The notes under the pieces: model-generated | The model's input: the letters and a program-made list of their open reading frames with translations, nothing else | The model's database searches: none | Told to the model about the DNA's origin: nothing | Program-made: the position numbers and the translations under genes | Shown: positions 57,643 through 64,000 of the stretch, in pieces | How the letters are laid out: each line of letters starts with the position of its first letter | Position numbering within the stretch: position 1 is the stretch's first letter | From: an uncultured Bacilli bacterium | GTDB taxonomy: Bacteria > Bacillota_I > Bacilli_A > RF39 > UBA660 | Direction of reading: 5' to 3' | DNA length: 64,000 nucleotides | Assembly: GCA_910584165.1 (NCBI GenBank) | Contig: CAJTZU010000006.1 | Span: 38,106 to 102,105 of the forward strand

Positions 57643-58739
57643 GAATAGTAGAATATATCGAAACCAATTGCTGGTGTAATTTCAAAAATAATAATAGGAC
57701 GTTATTCTATCGAAGTATTTATAACTATGGAATCAAAAAATATAAAAACAAAGTTATTCAAAATAAAATTACAGAAACCATTACTCTCTATTATCCTAAG
57801 AATCAAAAACAAATTCATGGATTTAATGGTAATCAGCCACCAATTGATAGCAATTCATTAGAAACAATCTCACTTTCTAAAATAAATTATTTCATCAATC
57901 AATATCAAAATATTAGAAATCAAATAGAAATTCTTTCTCAAAAAATGAAGATGACAAATAATTTTTTAAATGCATCTAAAGTAAAAGAAATTATAGAATT
58001 AGAAGCTAAAATTTATTCCTACGAATATTTAATCAGCAATCTAGGAGGTCAAAAACAAGAACAATTAAAAGGAGAAAATTATAAAATTTTTATAGCGTGG
58101 AAAAATGATCCCAATAACAAAGAGCCATGGATATATTCTAAAATTATGCAAAAATTACTAGAGTACTATCAAATAGAACTCCCTATAACTATTTTTAAGC
58201 AATATATTCATTTTCAAGAATTCTTAAATCTTCTAGAAAAGAAAATAGATATCAACAAAGTTGTGCATAACATTGAAAAAAGAAAAAAGAATGGTTTTCT
58301 CCTTCTAAACTTAAATCATTATCCTTATCAAAATAAAATCGTTACTAATACTTCTATAGTAAAAAATATTCAATCTTATATAGAAAAAATAGAAATTTCA
58401 CAGTGCCCTCTAAAAGGAAAAGCTACTTTCCCTTTTCCAGAAATAGAAGGGGAATGTATTGTTATTAAAAATAATGATTTTGACAACAAGAATATCTTTG
58501 GCAAAATAGTGGTATGCTCTGTTTTAACAGCACAGGATAGTATGAAATTATTAGATAGTAGAGCAATCTTAGTAGAATATGGAGGTTATTTAACACATGC
58601 CTCTATTTGGTCTAGAGAATATAGAAAACCTTGTTTAGTAGGTTGTAATGGCATTACTAGATTATTAAATACTGGCGATATTATTTTAATTGATGGAAAC
58701 CAAGGAAATATCTCAATACAGAAAAAAACGACTCTATAG
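57639..58739 (+). CDS. Protein with C-terminal PEP-utilising phosphohistidine domain
   Basis: 366 residues. The last 110 residues carry GKATFPFPEIEGECIVIKNNDFD, VVCSVLTAQDSMKLLDSRAILVEYGGYLTHASIWSREYRKPCLVGCNG and GDIILIDGNQGNISI, the swivelling domain of PEP synthase/PPDK-type enzymes; the HAS motif holds the phosphorylated His. The N-terminal 260 residues are unrecognised and have no ATP-grasp domain, so this is not a complete PEP synthase. Coupled to the HAD gene upstream by overlap. It may receive phosphate from a partner kinase not in this window. Confidence 0.7.
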   Translation: MRIVEYIETNCWCNFKNNNRTLFYRSIYNYGIKKYKNKVIQNKITETITLYYPKNQKQIHGFNGNQPPIDSNSLETISLSKINYFINQYQNIRNQIEILSQKMKMTNNFLNASKVKEIIELEAKIYSYEYLISNLGGQKQEQLKGENYKIFIAWKNDPNNKEPWIYSKIMQKLLEYYQIELPITIFKQYIHFQEFLNLLEKKIDINKVVHNIEKRKKNGFLLLNLNHYPYQNKIVTNTSIVKNIQSYIEKIEISQCPLKGKATFPFPEIEGECIVIKNNDFDNKNIFGKIVVCSVLTAQDSMKLLDSRAILVEYGGYLTHASIWSREYRKPCLVGCNGITRLLNTGDIILIDGNQGNISIQKKTTL

Positions 58740-58753
58740 TCGTTTTATTTTTT
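58724..58753 (+). terminator. Intrinsic terminator
   Basis: AAAACGACT / AGTCGTTTT with CTAT loop and T-run. Confidence 0.8.
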
Positions 58754-58756
58754 ACC

Positions 58757-58832
58757 TGGTGGTTTCAGGTGGAATCGAACCACCGACACAAGGATTTTCA
58801 GTCCTTTGCTCTACCGACTGAGCTATGAAACC
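58757..58832 (-). tRNA. tRNA-Phe (anticodon GAA)
   Basis: 76 bases with CCA. Acceptor GGTTTCA / TGAAACC, loop CTGAAAA. Last of the Ser-fMet-Asp-Phe cluster. Confidence 0.96.
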
Positions 58833-58835
58833 AAA

Positions 58836-58911
58836 TGGCGGTTCCGACGAGAATCGAACTCGCGATCTTCTGCGTGACAGGCAGACGTGATAACCGCTAC
58901 ACCACGGAACC
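58836..58911 (-). tRNA. tRNA-Asp (anticodon GTC)
   Basis: 76 bases, acceptor GGTTCCG / CGGAACC, loop CTGTCAC, discriminator G as usual for Asp. Confidence 0.96.
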
Positions 58912-58913
58912 AT

Positions 58914-58990
<77 letters not shown>

Positions 58991-59005
58991 ATATAAAAAT
59001 CAAAA

Positions 59006-59096
59006 TGGCGGAGAAAGAGGGATTCGAACCCCCGCGCCGTCGCCGACCTCCCGGTTTTCAAGACCGGTCCCTTCAACCAGACTTGGGTATTTCTCC
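59006..59096 (-). tRNA. tRNA-Ser (anticodon TGA)
   Basis: 91 bases with long variable arm, acceptor GGAGAAA / TTTCTCC, loop CTTGAAA. Confidence 0.95.
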
Positions 59097-59173
59097 GTTT
59101 TTCAGATACGAATTGATTATATCACAATTATTTTATGAAAGTCAACATTAATATATGAACTTTTTACAATATT

Positions 59174-59235
59174 AAATAAAAAAAGAAAAGACATTCTTAA
59201 AATTTTAATATTTCAATATTTCTTTTCTTTTTTTA
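59174..59235. terminator. Long A/T hairpin between the tRNA cluster and the envelope operon
   Basis: AAAAAAGAAAAG (59178 region) pairs with CTTTTCTTTTTT (59220 region) across a loop of about 30 bases. It could end the envelope operon on the minus strand. Confidence 0.5.
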
Positions 59236-59250
59236 CTCTTTGACAATTTT

Positions 59251-60318
59251 CTATTTTACACTAACTTTTAAAATACTACTATTATTAACAATCAGCGTAC
59301 TATAAGCAAATAAAACATCTTTATTATCAAAAGTAACATATTGAGGTACTATAGATAAATCCATATAGCGCAAGTCTATCAATGTTATTTTTTGATAATA
59401 AGGAATTAAAAGTGGTGTAAAACTACTTCCAAAAGAATCTCTAAAAATAATTAATTCTTTATCACTAGTTGCCTTTTTATTTTCTATTTCTATAAAAGCA
59501 CTAGGTCCACTTAAAAAAAGGTTATAGGAATCTACACTATCTAACTGTTCTTTATCATAAATAGGCTTTTCACCAAATTCTAAATGTTTCACCGAAATAT
59601 TATCTAACAGCTCATTGGATAAATAGGTAAGTTTATCTGGTTTTGTAAAAGAAGGTACTTTGGAATAAGATGCTCCAAAAAAGTTAGAATAATGATATTC
59701 TTGATATTTGTAATCCTGATATGGAAAAGAGAAATATTTACTAAATTCTTTGATTATTTTAGGATATGATTCCTGCTTAATATGAATATCTGTTTTATAG
59801 TAATCTTCTAATGTTAAAAGAGAAGTAATGTCAATATAATCCATTTTGATATTTTTAGAAAGAGTCTTTAAAAGTTGTGAATAGTCTATCGTTAAATAGT
59901 TTTTTGAGGATAAGAAGTAGGCCTTATCTGGAATAATAGTATAAAAAACATTGCTATTTTTCAAGTACTCTTCCTGAATATAATTTATTTTATCAATAAA
60001 GTCTTTTACACTTTTGTCATTTAATGGATAATTCTTTTCTACTACATATCCGTTTTTAATATAGACATCATTACTATCTTTATTTCCTAAACCATATCTT
60101 TCAAAAACAGTATGAATAGAAATCAGTTCATCCCGAAATGGAAATTGATCCGTTAAATAAGTGTCTAAATTACCAAAAAAATCTTTATTTAGAGTTTCCC
60201 TAGTCATCAGTTTTCTTCTTTCATAGGAAGAAACTTCCCTATCTTTTAATACAAATCCTAGAATAAAAAAAAGAAATAAACTGCCTACAAAAGAGAATGA
60301 TATTATTTTTTCTTTCAT
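59251..60318 (-). CDS. DHHW-type cell-surface polysaccharide O-acylation protein
   Basis: 355 residues from ATG 60318, 1 base after the stop of the MBOAT gene; the frame is open 18 codons further inside that gene. N-terminal signal anchor (IISFSFVGSLFLFFILGFVL), then an AlgX/DHHW SGNH-like domain: KNYPLNDKSVKDFIDKINYI, and late TDIHIKQESYP (the D-x-H with Asp-Ile-His) and ELIIFRDSFGSSFTPLLIPYYQKITLIDLR with RDSFG as the serine motif. It probably moves an acyl group onto a wall polymer outside the cell, with the MBOAT partner. Confidence 0.82.
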   Translation of the reverse strand: MKEKIISFSFVGSLFLFFILGFVLKDREVSSYERRKLMTRETLNKDFFGNLDTYLTDQFPFRDELISIHTVFERYGLGNKDSNDVYIKNGYVVEKNYPLNDKSVKDFIDKINYIQEEYLKNSNVFYTIIPDKAYFLSSKNYLTIDYSQLLKTLSKNIKMDYIDITSLLTLEDYYKTDIHIKQESYPKIIKEFSKYFSFPYQDYKYQEYHYSNFFGASYSKVPSFTKPDKLTYLSNELLDNISVKHLEFGEKPIYDKEQLDSVDSYNLFLSGPSAFIEIENKKATSDKELIIFRDSFGSSFTPLLIPYYQKITLIDLRYMDLSIVPQYVTFDNKDVLFAYSTLIVNNSSILKVSVK

Positions 60319-60319
60319 A

Positions 60320-61696
60320 TTAAAACCTAAAGTATATAAAAGGATTAAAGGTACTAGAAATAATCGTTGCAATTACTAATGAGAAAACTAGTAAAATATA
60401 GATTACTTCTCCACAATCTATTCCTTTACAAAACTTTCCTTTCTTTAAATTTTCTAATTTATTTTTAAGATAAGGGCTCATTCCTAGAAAGGCTACTACA
60501 AAAATAATTATATTATTTTTGATAAAATAAATGGTCTCACTATTAGATAGAGTTGTTCCTATTCCAACCATTCCTTTTAGGAAATTTCCAAGAGTTGATA
60601 AATCCGTAATAGTAAATATTACAAAACTAAAAATGACAATTAAAAATGTATAAAGGTGAGAGAGTATTCCACCTTTTAAAAACTTTTTTAAGAAGAATTT
60701 CTCCAAAATTAAGAAGAAGAAAAAGTATAGCCCCCAAAAGATAAAGTTCCAATCTGCTCCATGCCATAATCCTGTTAATAACCAAACAACAAATATATTT
60801 CTAATATTTTTGATAATAGAACAGCGATTACCACCTAATGGTATATAGACATAATCTCTAAAAAAACTAGATAATGACATATGCCATCTACGCCAAAAAT
60901 CAGTAATAGAAGAAGCTATTAATGGATAGTTAAAGTTTTCTTTGAAATCAAAGCCAAACATTTTCCCAAGACCAATAGCCATATCAGAATAACCTGAAAA
61001 ATCATAGTAGATTTGAAAAGTAAAAGAAAGCGCTACTAACCAGTAAGACAAGAATGTCATCTCTGTTGCCATAACCGTTGTATAAACATGATAAAAGGTA
61101 TCTGCTATTAATACTTTTTTACCAAGACCCATTACAAATCTTCTAACACCTTCACTAAATAAAGAAATACTTTCCTTTCTATTGTCTAATTGTTCACATA
61201 CATCTTTATACCTAACAATAGGTCCTGCCACTAATTGGGGAAATAACGCAATGTAAGTACAATAAATAAAGAAATTTTTTTGACTGTTAACTTCTTTTCT
61301 ATAGACATCTATTAAATAGCTAATATTTTGAAAGGTAAAGAAACTAATCCCTAAAGGTAATATAATCTTAAGTGTAGTAATAGAAAGATGAAAAAGATTA
61401 GAAAATGTACCTAAAAAGAAGTTTGTATACTTATAGTAAAATAATAACCCTATATTAATTAGTAAACCGATTACCAGATATCTTTTTTGATGGTTTCTTC
61501 CAATGAGTAGACCACAAATATAGTTTGCTAAACAAGAAAAAAGTAATAATAGTACATATTCTTTTTCCCCAAAGTAATAAAATAGAAAACTAAATATTAA
61601 TAATACGTAATTCCTACCCTTTCTTGGAACTAGAAAGTAACATAAAAATAGAAGTGGCAAAAAAAAGAAGAGAAAACTTATACTAGAAAATACCAT
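60320..61696 (-). CDS. MBOAT-family O-acyltransferase (AlgI/DltB-like)
   Basis: 458 residues with about ten membrane segments. The MBOAT core reads VYIPLGGNR and TGLWHGADWNFIFWGLYF, with the catalytic His in GLWHGADW and the WRRWHMSLSSFFRDYVYIPL motif typical of AlgI/DltB. It carries acyl groups across the membrane for O-acylation of an exopolymer. It pairs with the DHHW protein directly downstream, and is preceded by a DUF4358 lipoprotein gene 9 bases upstream, a common gut-Firmicute arrangement. Confidence 0.92.
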   Translation of the reverse strand: MVFSSISFLFFFLPLLFLCYFLVPRKGRNYVLLIFSFLFYYFGEKEYVLLLLFSCLANYICGLLIGRNHQKRYLVIGLLINIGLLFYYKYTNFFLGTFSNLFHLSITTLKIILPLGISFFTFQNISYLIDVYRKEVNSQKNFFIYCTYIALFPQLVAGPIVRYKDVCEQLDNRKESISLFSEGVRRFVMGLGKKVLIADTFYHVYTTVMATEMTFLSYWLVALSFTFQIYYDFSGYSDMAIGLGKMFGFDFKENFNYPLIASSITDFWRRWHMSLSSFFRDYVYIPLGGNRCSIIKNIRNIFVVWLLTGLWHGADWNFIFWGLYFFFFLILEKFFLKKFLKGGILSHLYTFLIVIFSFVIFTITDLSTLGNFLKGMVGIGTTLSNSETIYFIKNNIIIFVVAFLGMSPYLKNKLENLKKGKFCKGIDCGEVIYILLVFSLVIATIISSTFNPFIYFRF

Positions 61697-61705
61697 AAAT
61701 TTCTC

Positions 61706-62200
61706 CTATTTTAAATTTTCAAAATTTTCTTTTATTTTATCGGCATGCTCATTAGACATAATAAGTACTACTAAATCACCTTTTGATAAAACATAAGTAT
61801 GCTCTGCTTCTACACATACCCATTTTCTAGGATTAGCATTCTTCTTTATATCTTCTACTACTTTACTTGCATCTTTAGCATCTTCTAAACGAATAAGTAC
61901 AACAGAGTGTGCAATAGCACCAATAACAGGCTCACTTACAACTGCTTCTTTATATTTTACATTATCTACAAATGCAAAGTTTACGAAAGTATCTTTATCA
62001 AGTGTTACTAAATCTGCTAAACTTGGCATTTCTTCTTCTGGAATGCCTTCATAAAGCTTTTCCATAATATCAGAAAGACTTCCACTTACATTTGCTACAT
62101 TATCTTTTTTATTATCTTCTTTCTTGGTATCTTTACTACCACATCCTACTAGTAAAAAACAAACCATAATAGTACAAATAAATATTAAACTTTTTTTCAT
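61706..62200 (-). CDS. DUF4358 lipoprotein
   Basis: 164 residues. Lipoprotein signal MKKSLIFICTIMVCFLLVGC with lipobox LVGC, so the mature protein is tethered to the membrane by its Cys. The rest (MEKLYEGIPEEEMPSLADLVTLDKDTFVNFAFVDNVKYKEAVVSEPVIGAIAHSVVLIRLEDAKDASKVVEDIKKN) matches DUF4358. Such proteins often sit with MBOAT and DHHW genes and their role is unknown. 13 bases after the anti-sigma gene. Confidence 0.88.
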   Translation of the reverse strand: MKKSLIFICTIMVCFLLVGCGSKDTKKEDNKKDNVANVSGSLSDIMEKLYEGIPEEEMPSLADLVTLDKDTFVNFAFVDNVKYKEAVVSEPVIGAIAHSVVLIRLEDAKDASKVVEDIKKNANPRKWVCVEAEHTYVLSKGDLVVLIMSNEHADKIKENFENLK

Positions 62201-62213
62201 TTTATCCTCCTTC

Positions 62214-62828
62214 TTATGATAGAATTGATTTTAATAATGTTATCAATTCTTTTTTACTGACATTAGCAGTTTCTATATCAAAATAATAGTTTTGAAACTC
62301 GAATACTACTACATAAATATTATTTTGACTGTAAATAGAAACAGAATGCCCATTTATTTTTGATTGTTTTTCTTTATCTTCATTGAGAAAGCTTCTAGAT
62401 AAGCTTTTTTCTCCTACAGTAATGATAATTTTTCTATTTTCATTTCCTTGATATGAAAATAAAAATATAGTATCATCTTCTAATAATTGATATTCTTGAC
62501 TCTTTTTCTCTTCTTTAAAGTCTTTTGGAAGAACTATTTTCTTGAAAAATGGAAAACTTTTTTCAACATTCAATTCTTGTACTGGATTATTATTCATACG
62601 CGCTAATGATGTTTTTTCTTCTAAATGATTAATAATAATGTCTTCATTTTGATTTGATAAATAATGTGGAAAAAGAAAGAATCCTAAAACAAATACCATG
62701 CATAACGGAATAGCAAATTTATAATTTCTAGTTGCATGCTTTTCTGCCTTTAAAAGGATTTCTTCTTTCATTTTTTTAGAATCTAATTCTTCTTGAAAAG
62801 TTTCCTTTATAACTTTTTTTATAGTCAT
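62214..62828 (-). CDS. Putative anti-sigma factor
   Basis: 204 residues. The first 40 residues (IKKVIKETFQEELDSKKMKEEILLKAEKHATRNYK) are a charged, sigma-binding-like region, then one membrane segment (FAIPLCMVFVLGFFLFPHYL, about 40-58), and an outside part of about 145 residues. No known anti-sigma zinc motif (HxxxCxxC) is present. It is assigned by position, 4 bases after the ECF sigma gene, and by topology. Confidence 0.6.
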   Translation of the reverse strand: MTIKKVIKETFQEELDSKKMKEEILLKAEKHATRNYKFAIPLCMVFVLGFFLFPHYLSNQNEDIIINHLEEKTSLARMNNNPVQELNVEKSFPFFKKIVLPKDFKEEKKSQEYQLLEDDTIFLFSYQGNENRKIIITVGEKSLSRSFLNEDKEKQSKINGHSVSIYSQNNIYVVVFEFQNYYFDIETANVSKKELITLLKSILS

Positions 62829-62832
62829 TTTT

Positions 62833-63372
62833 TCACCCCCTATTATTCATAAGAACAGTTAATTCTTTTAATGTTCGATACAAATAATTTTTAACATTTG
62901 ACTCACTAATACCTAATGTTTCAGAAATTTCTTTAATACTAGAATCTTCATAATAGTAAAGATAAAAAATCTTACCAATGATGCTTTTTTTCTTTCTCAA
63001 GAAATTCCAAACTTCCTTTAATTCTTCTTTCTTGATAAAATCACCGTCAATATTCATATTAGAAGGAATAGTATCTACTAATAAAATATCTTCTGACTTA
63101 TCCTCTGAGGAAAACAATGATATTAATTTTTCTTTATAGCGAAACCTATAATAGTCTTTTACTTTGTGTCTAGCAATGCCAATGATATAAGATTTATTCT
63201 CTACTGAAAGATTGTTTTCTTTTAACTTTTTTAATACCTCAAGATAGACATTTTGAACAATATCTTTCACATCATCAATATTAGAACAGTTGCAAATTAC
63301 ATATTTCAAAGTATTATGATAGGTATCATTATATAATTCATCAAATACTTTTAAGGTTTCCTGATCGATCAT
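62833..63372 (-). CDS. ECF-type RNA polymerase sigma factor
   Basis: 179 residues from the ATG behind GAGGTGAACAAA; the frame is open 16 codons upstream. Sigma-70 region 2 (YHNTLKYVICNCSNIDDVKDIVQNVYLEVLKKLKEN, ARHKVKDYYRFRYKEK) and region 4 (IIGKIFYLYYYEDSSIKEISETLGISESNVKNYLYRTLKEL) are clear and region 3 is missing, as in ECF factors. An ECF-like promoter TGAAAC-16-CGAC lies just upstream, so it probably drives its own operon: sigma, anti-sigma, DUF4358 lipoprotein, MBOAT, DHHW. Confidence 0.9.
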   Translation of the reverse strand: MIDQETLKVFDELYNDTYHNTLKYVICNCSNIDDVKDIVQNVYLEVLKKLKENNLSVENKSYIIGIARHKVKDYYRFRYKEKLISLFSSEDKSEDILLVDTIPSNMNIDGDFIKKEELKEVWNFLRKKKSIIGKIFYLYYYEDSSIKEISETLGISESNVKNYLYRTLKELTVLMNNRG

Positions 63373-63393
63373 TTTGTTCACCTCAATATCATA

Positions 63394-63419
63394 GTCGCTA
63401 TTTTTAAAAAAAAGTTTCA
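63394..63419 (-). promoter_or_regulatory. ECF-type promoter of the sigma-envelope operon
   Basis: Minus strand TGAAAC (63414-63419), 16 bases, CGAC (63394-63397). Matches the known ECF layout (TGAAAC, N16-17, CGTA or CGAC) of sigma W/X type factors. The ATG is 22 bases downstream. Confidence 0.7.
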
Positions 63420-63439
63420 AACTTTTTTAAATTTTTGCA

Positions 63440-63466
63440 AATTAAAACTCGAGATAAACTCGAGTA
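63440..63466 (-). terminator. Terminator of the end-of-window tRNA operon
   Basis: ACTCGAG / CTCGAGT with loop TTTAT (minus strand), then TTTTAATTT. It separates the tRNAs from the ECF promoter. Confidence 0.7.
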
Positions 63467-63475
63467 ATAATCAAA

Positions 63476-63564
63476 TGGTGCCTAAGGCCGGACTTGAACC
63501 GGCACGGGATTTGACTCCCGCAGGATTTTAAGTCCTGTGCGTCTACCAATTTCGCCACTCAGGC
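63476..63564 (-). tRNA. tRNA-Leu (anticodon TAA)
   Basis: 89 bases with long variable arm and CCA. Acceptor GCCTGAG / CTTAGGC, loop CTTAAAA. Confidence 0.95.
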
Positions 63565-63568
63565 ACGA

Positions 63569-63644
63569 TGGTGTCCCGTTGGAGATTCGAACTCCAGACC
63601 CTTTGATTAAAAGTCAAATGCTCTACCGACTGAGCTAACGGAAC
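63569..63644 (-). tRNA. tRNA-Lys (anticodon TTT)
   Basis: 76 bases, acceptor GTTCCGT / ACGGGAC, loop CTTTTAA. Confidence 0.95.
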
Positions 63645-63661
63645 AAATAAAATAAATAAGA

Positions 63662-63736
63662 TGGCTGCCTCGGCTAGATTCGAACTAGCGCATGCCACAG
63701 TCAAAGTGTGGTGCCTTACCGCTTGGCTACGAGGCA
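63662..63736 (-). tRNA. tRNA-Gln (anticodon TTG)
   Basis: 75 bases, acceptor TGCCTCG / CGAGGCA (T1-A72 as in Gln), loop CTTTGAC, discriminator G. Confidence 0.95.
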
Positions 63737-63746
63737 ATAACATAAG

Positions 63747-63830
63747 TGGTGGAGGGAGATGGATTTGAACCATCGAACCCGAAGGAACAGATTTACAGTC
63801 TGCCGCGTTTGACCACTTCGCTATCCCTCC
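63747..63830 (-). tRNA. tRNA-Tyr (anticodon GTA)
   Basis: 84 bases with long variable arm, acceptor GGAGGGA / TCCCTCC, loop CTGTAAA. Confidence 0.95.
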
Positions 63831-63837
63831 ATAAAAA

Positions 63838-63913
<76 letters not shown>

Positions 63914-63923
63914 ACAAATAAAA

Positions 63924-64000
63924 TGGTGGGCGATATAGGACTCGAACCTATGACCCCCTGCTTGTAAGGCAGGTGCTCTAACCAACTGAGCTAATCGCCC
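63924..64000 (-). tRNA. tRNA-Val (anticodon TAC)
   Basis: 77 bases ending exactly at the window edge. Acceptor GGGCGAT / ATCGCCC, loop CTTACAA. The cluster probably continues beyond the window. Confidence 0.94.

Overview
The window is very AT-rich (roughly 30% G+C by eye, not counted), uses TGA as a stop (for example the genes ending at 2728 and 16823), and has Gram-positive style ribosome binding sites. SLH modules, a SAM-I riboswitch ahead of metK, a MarR/ABC exporter operon, a heme-free anaerobe's rubrerythrin, an ECF sigma/anti-sigma pair, and a DUF4358-MBOAT-DHHW envelope cassette together point to a strictly anaerobic low-GC Firmicute. An uncultured gut Bacilli/Mycoplasmatota-related lineage that kept a cell wall (alanine racemase, LD-carboxypeptidase) fits best. 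The lineage is an inference; no rRNA gene is present.

Layout. 1-5.8 kb: a cut-off membrane gene, a beta-helix/SLH protein, a PPC/DUF296 protein, and cysteine synthase preceded by a double cysteine leader-peptide region. 5.8-14.3 kb: small proteins and an XRE regulator, a truncated pyruvate kinase-like gene with a Nudix partner, a MoxR ATPase/membrane transglutaminase pair, a HEHEH protein, a GH25 lysozyme and a DHH phosphoesterase. 14.4-22.6 kb: a 49-residue membrane peptide, SAM riboswitch and metK, trxA-trxB, rubrerythrin, a two-component system and a possible small RNA. 22.6-36 kb: LD-carboxypeptidase, a pyrophosphatase and its degenerate paralogue, dGTPase-like/alr/cls operon, two kinase-fold paralogues, YfcE-like phosphodiesterase and a 5'-nucleotidase. 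36-49 kb: duplicated GNAT genes, CYTH protein, inositol phosphatase, a small-gene operon beginning with a frameshifted gene, a TAM41-like CDP-DAG synthase, mutY-exoA, and a Ca2+ ATPase. 49-64 kb: a zinc-ribbon membrane protein, marR-ABC-ABC, a transposase-derived HTH gene beside a 27-bp palindrome, a HAD/phosphohistidine-domain pair, the ECF-sigma envelope operon, and two tRNA clusters. There are 14 tRNA genes in all.

How it works together. Sulfur and redox supply (cysK, metK, trxA/trxB, rubrerythrin, thioredoxin-like protein) is controlled by RNA devices: a ribosome-dependent cysteine attenuator and a SAM-I riboswitch. Lipid and envelope genes (TAM41-like, cls, alr, GH25, LD-carboxypeptidase, MBOAT/DHHW) and nucleotide clean-up genes (three Nudix proteins, dGTPase-like, MutY, ExoIII, pyrophosphatase, 5'-nucleotidase) are scattered through the window. 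Most transcription units start from a recurring extended -10 element, TGnTATAAT, close to the start codon.

The strongest candidate for an undescribed system is the tandem cysteine leader-peptide region at 3694-3960. It shows a classical terminator/antiterminator switch, then a second Cys-Cys peptide whose own ribosome site lies inside the terminator stem and whose codons can pair with the cysK ribosome site. Other notable points are the bacterial TAM41 homologue, the metal-site-dead pyrophosphatase paralogue, the palindrome touching the transposase-derived regulator gene, and the ECF operon with a recognisable autoregulatory promoter.
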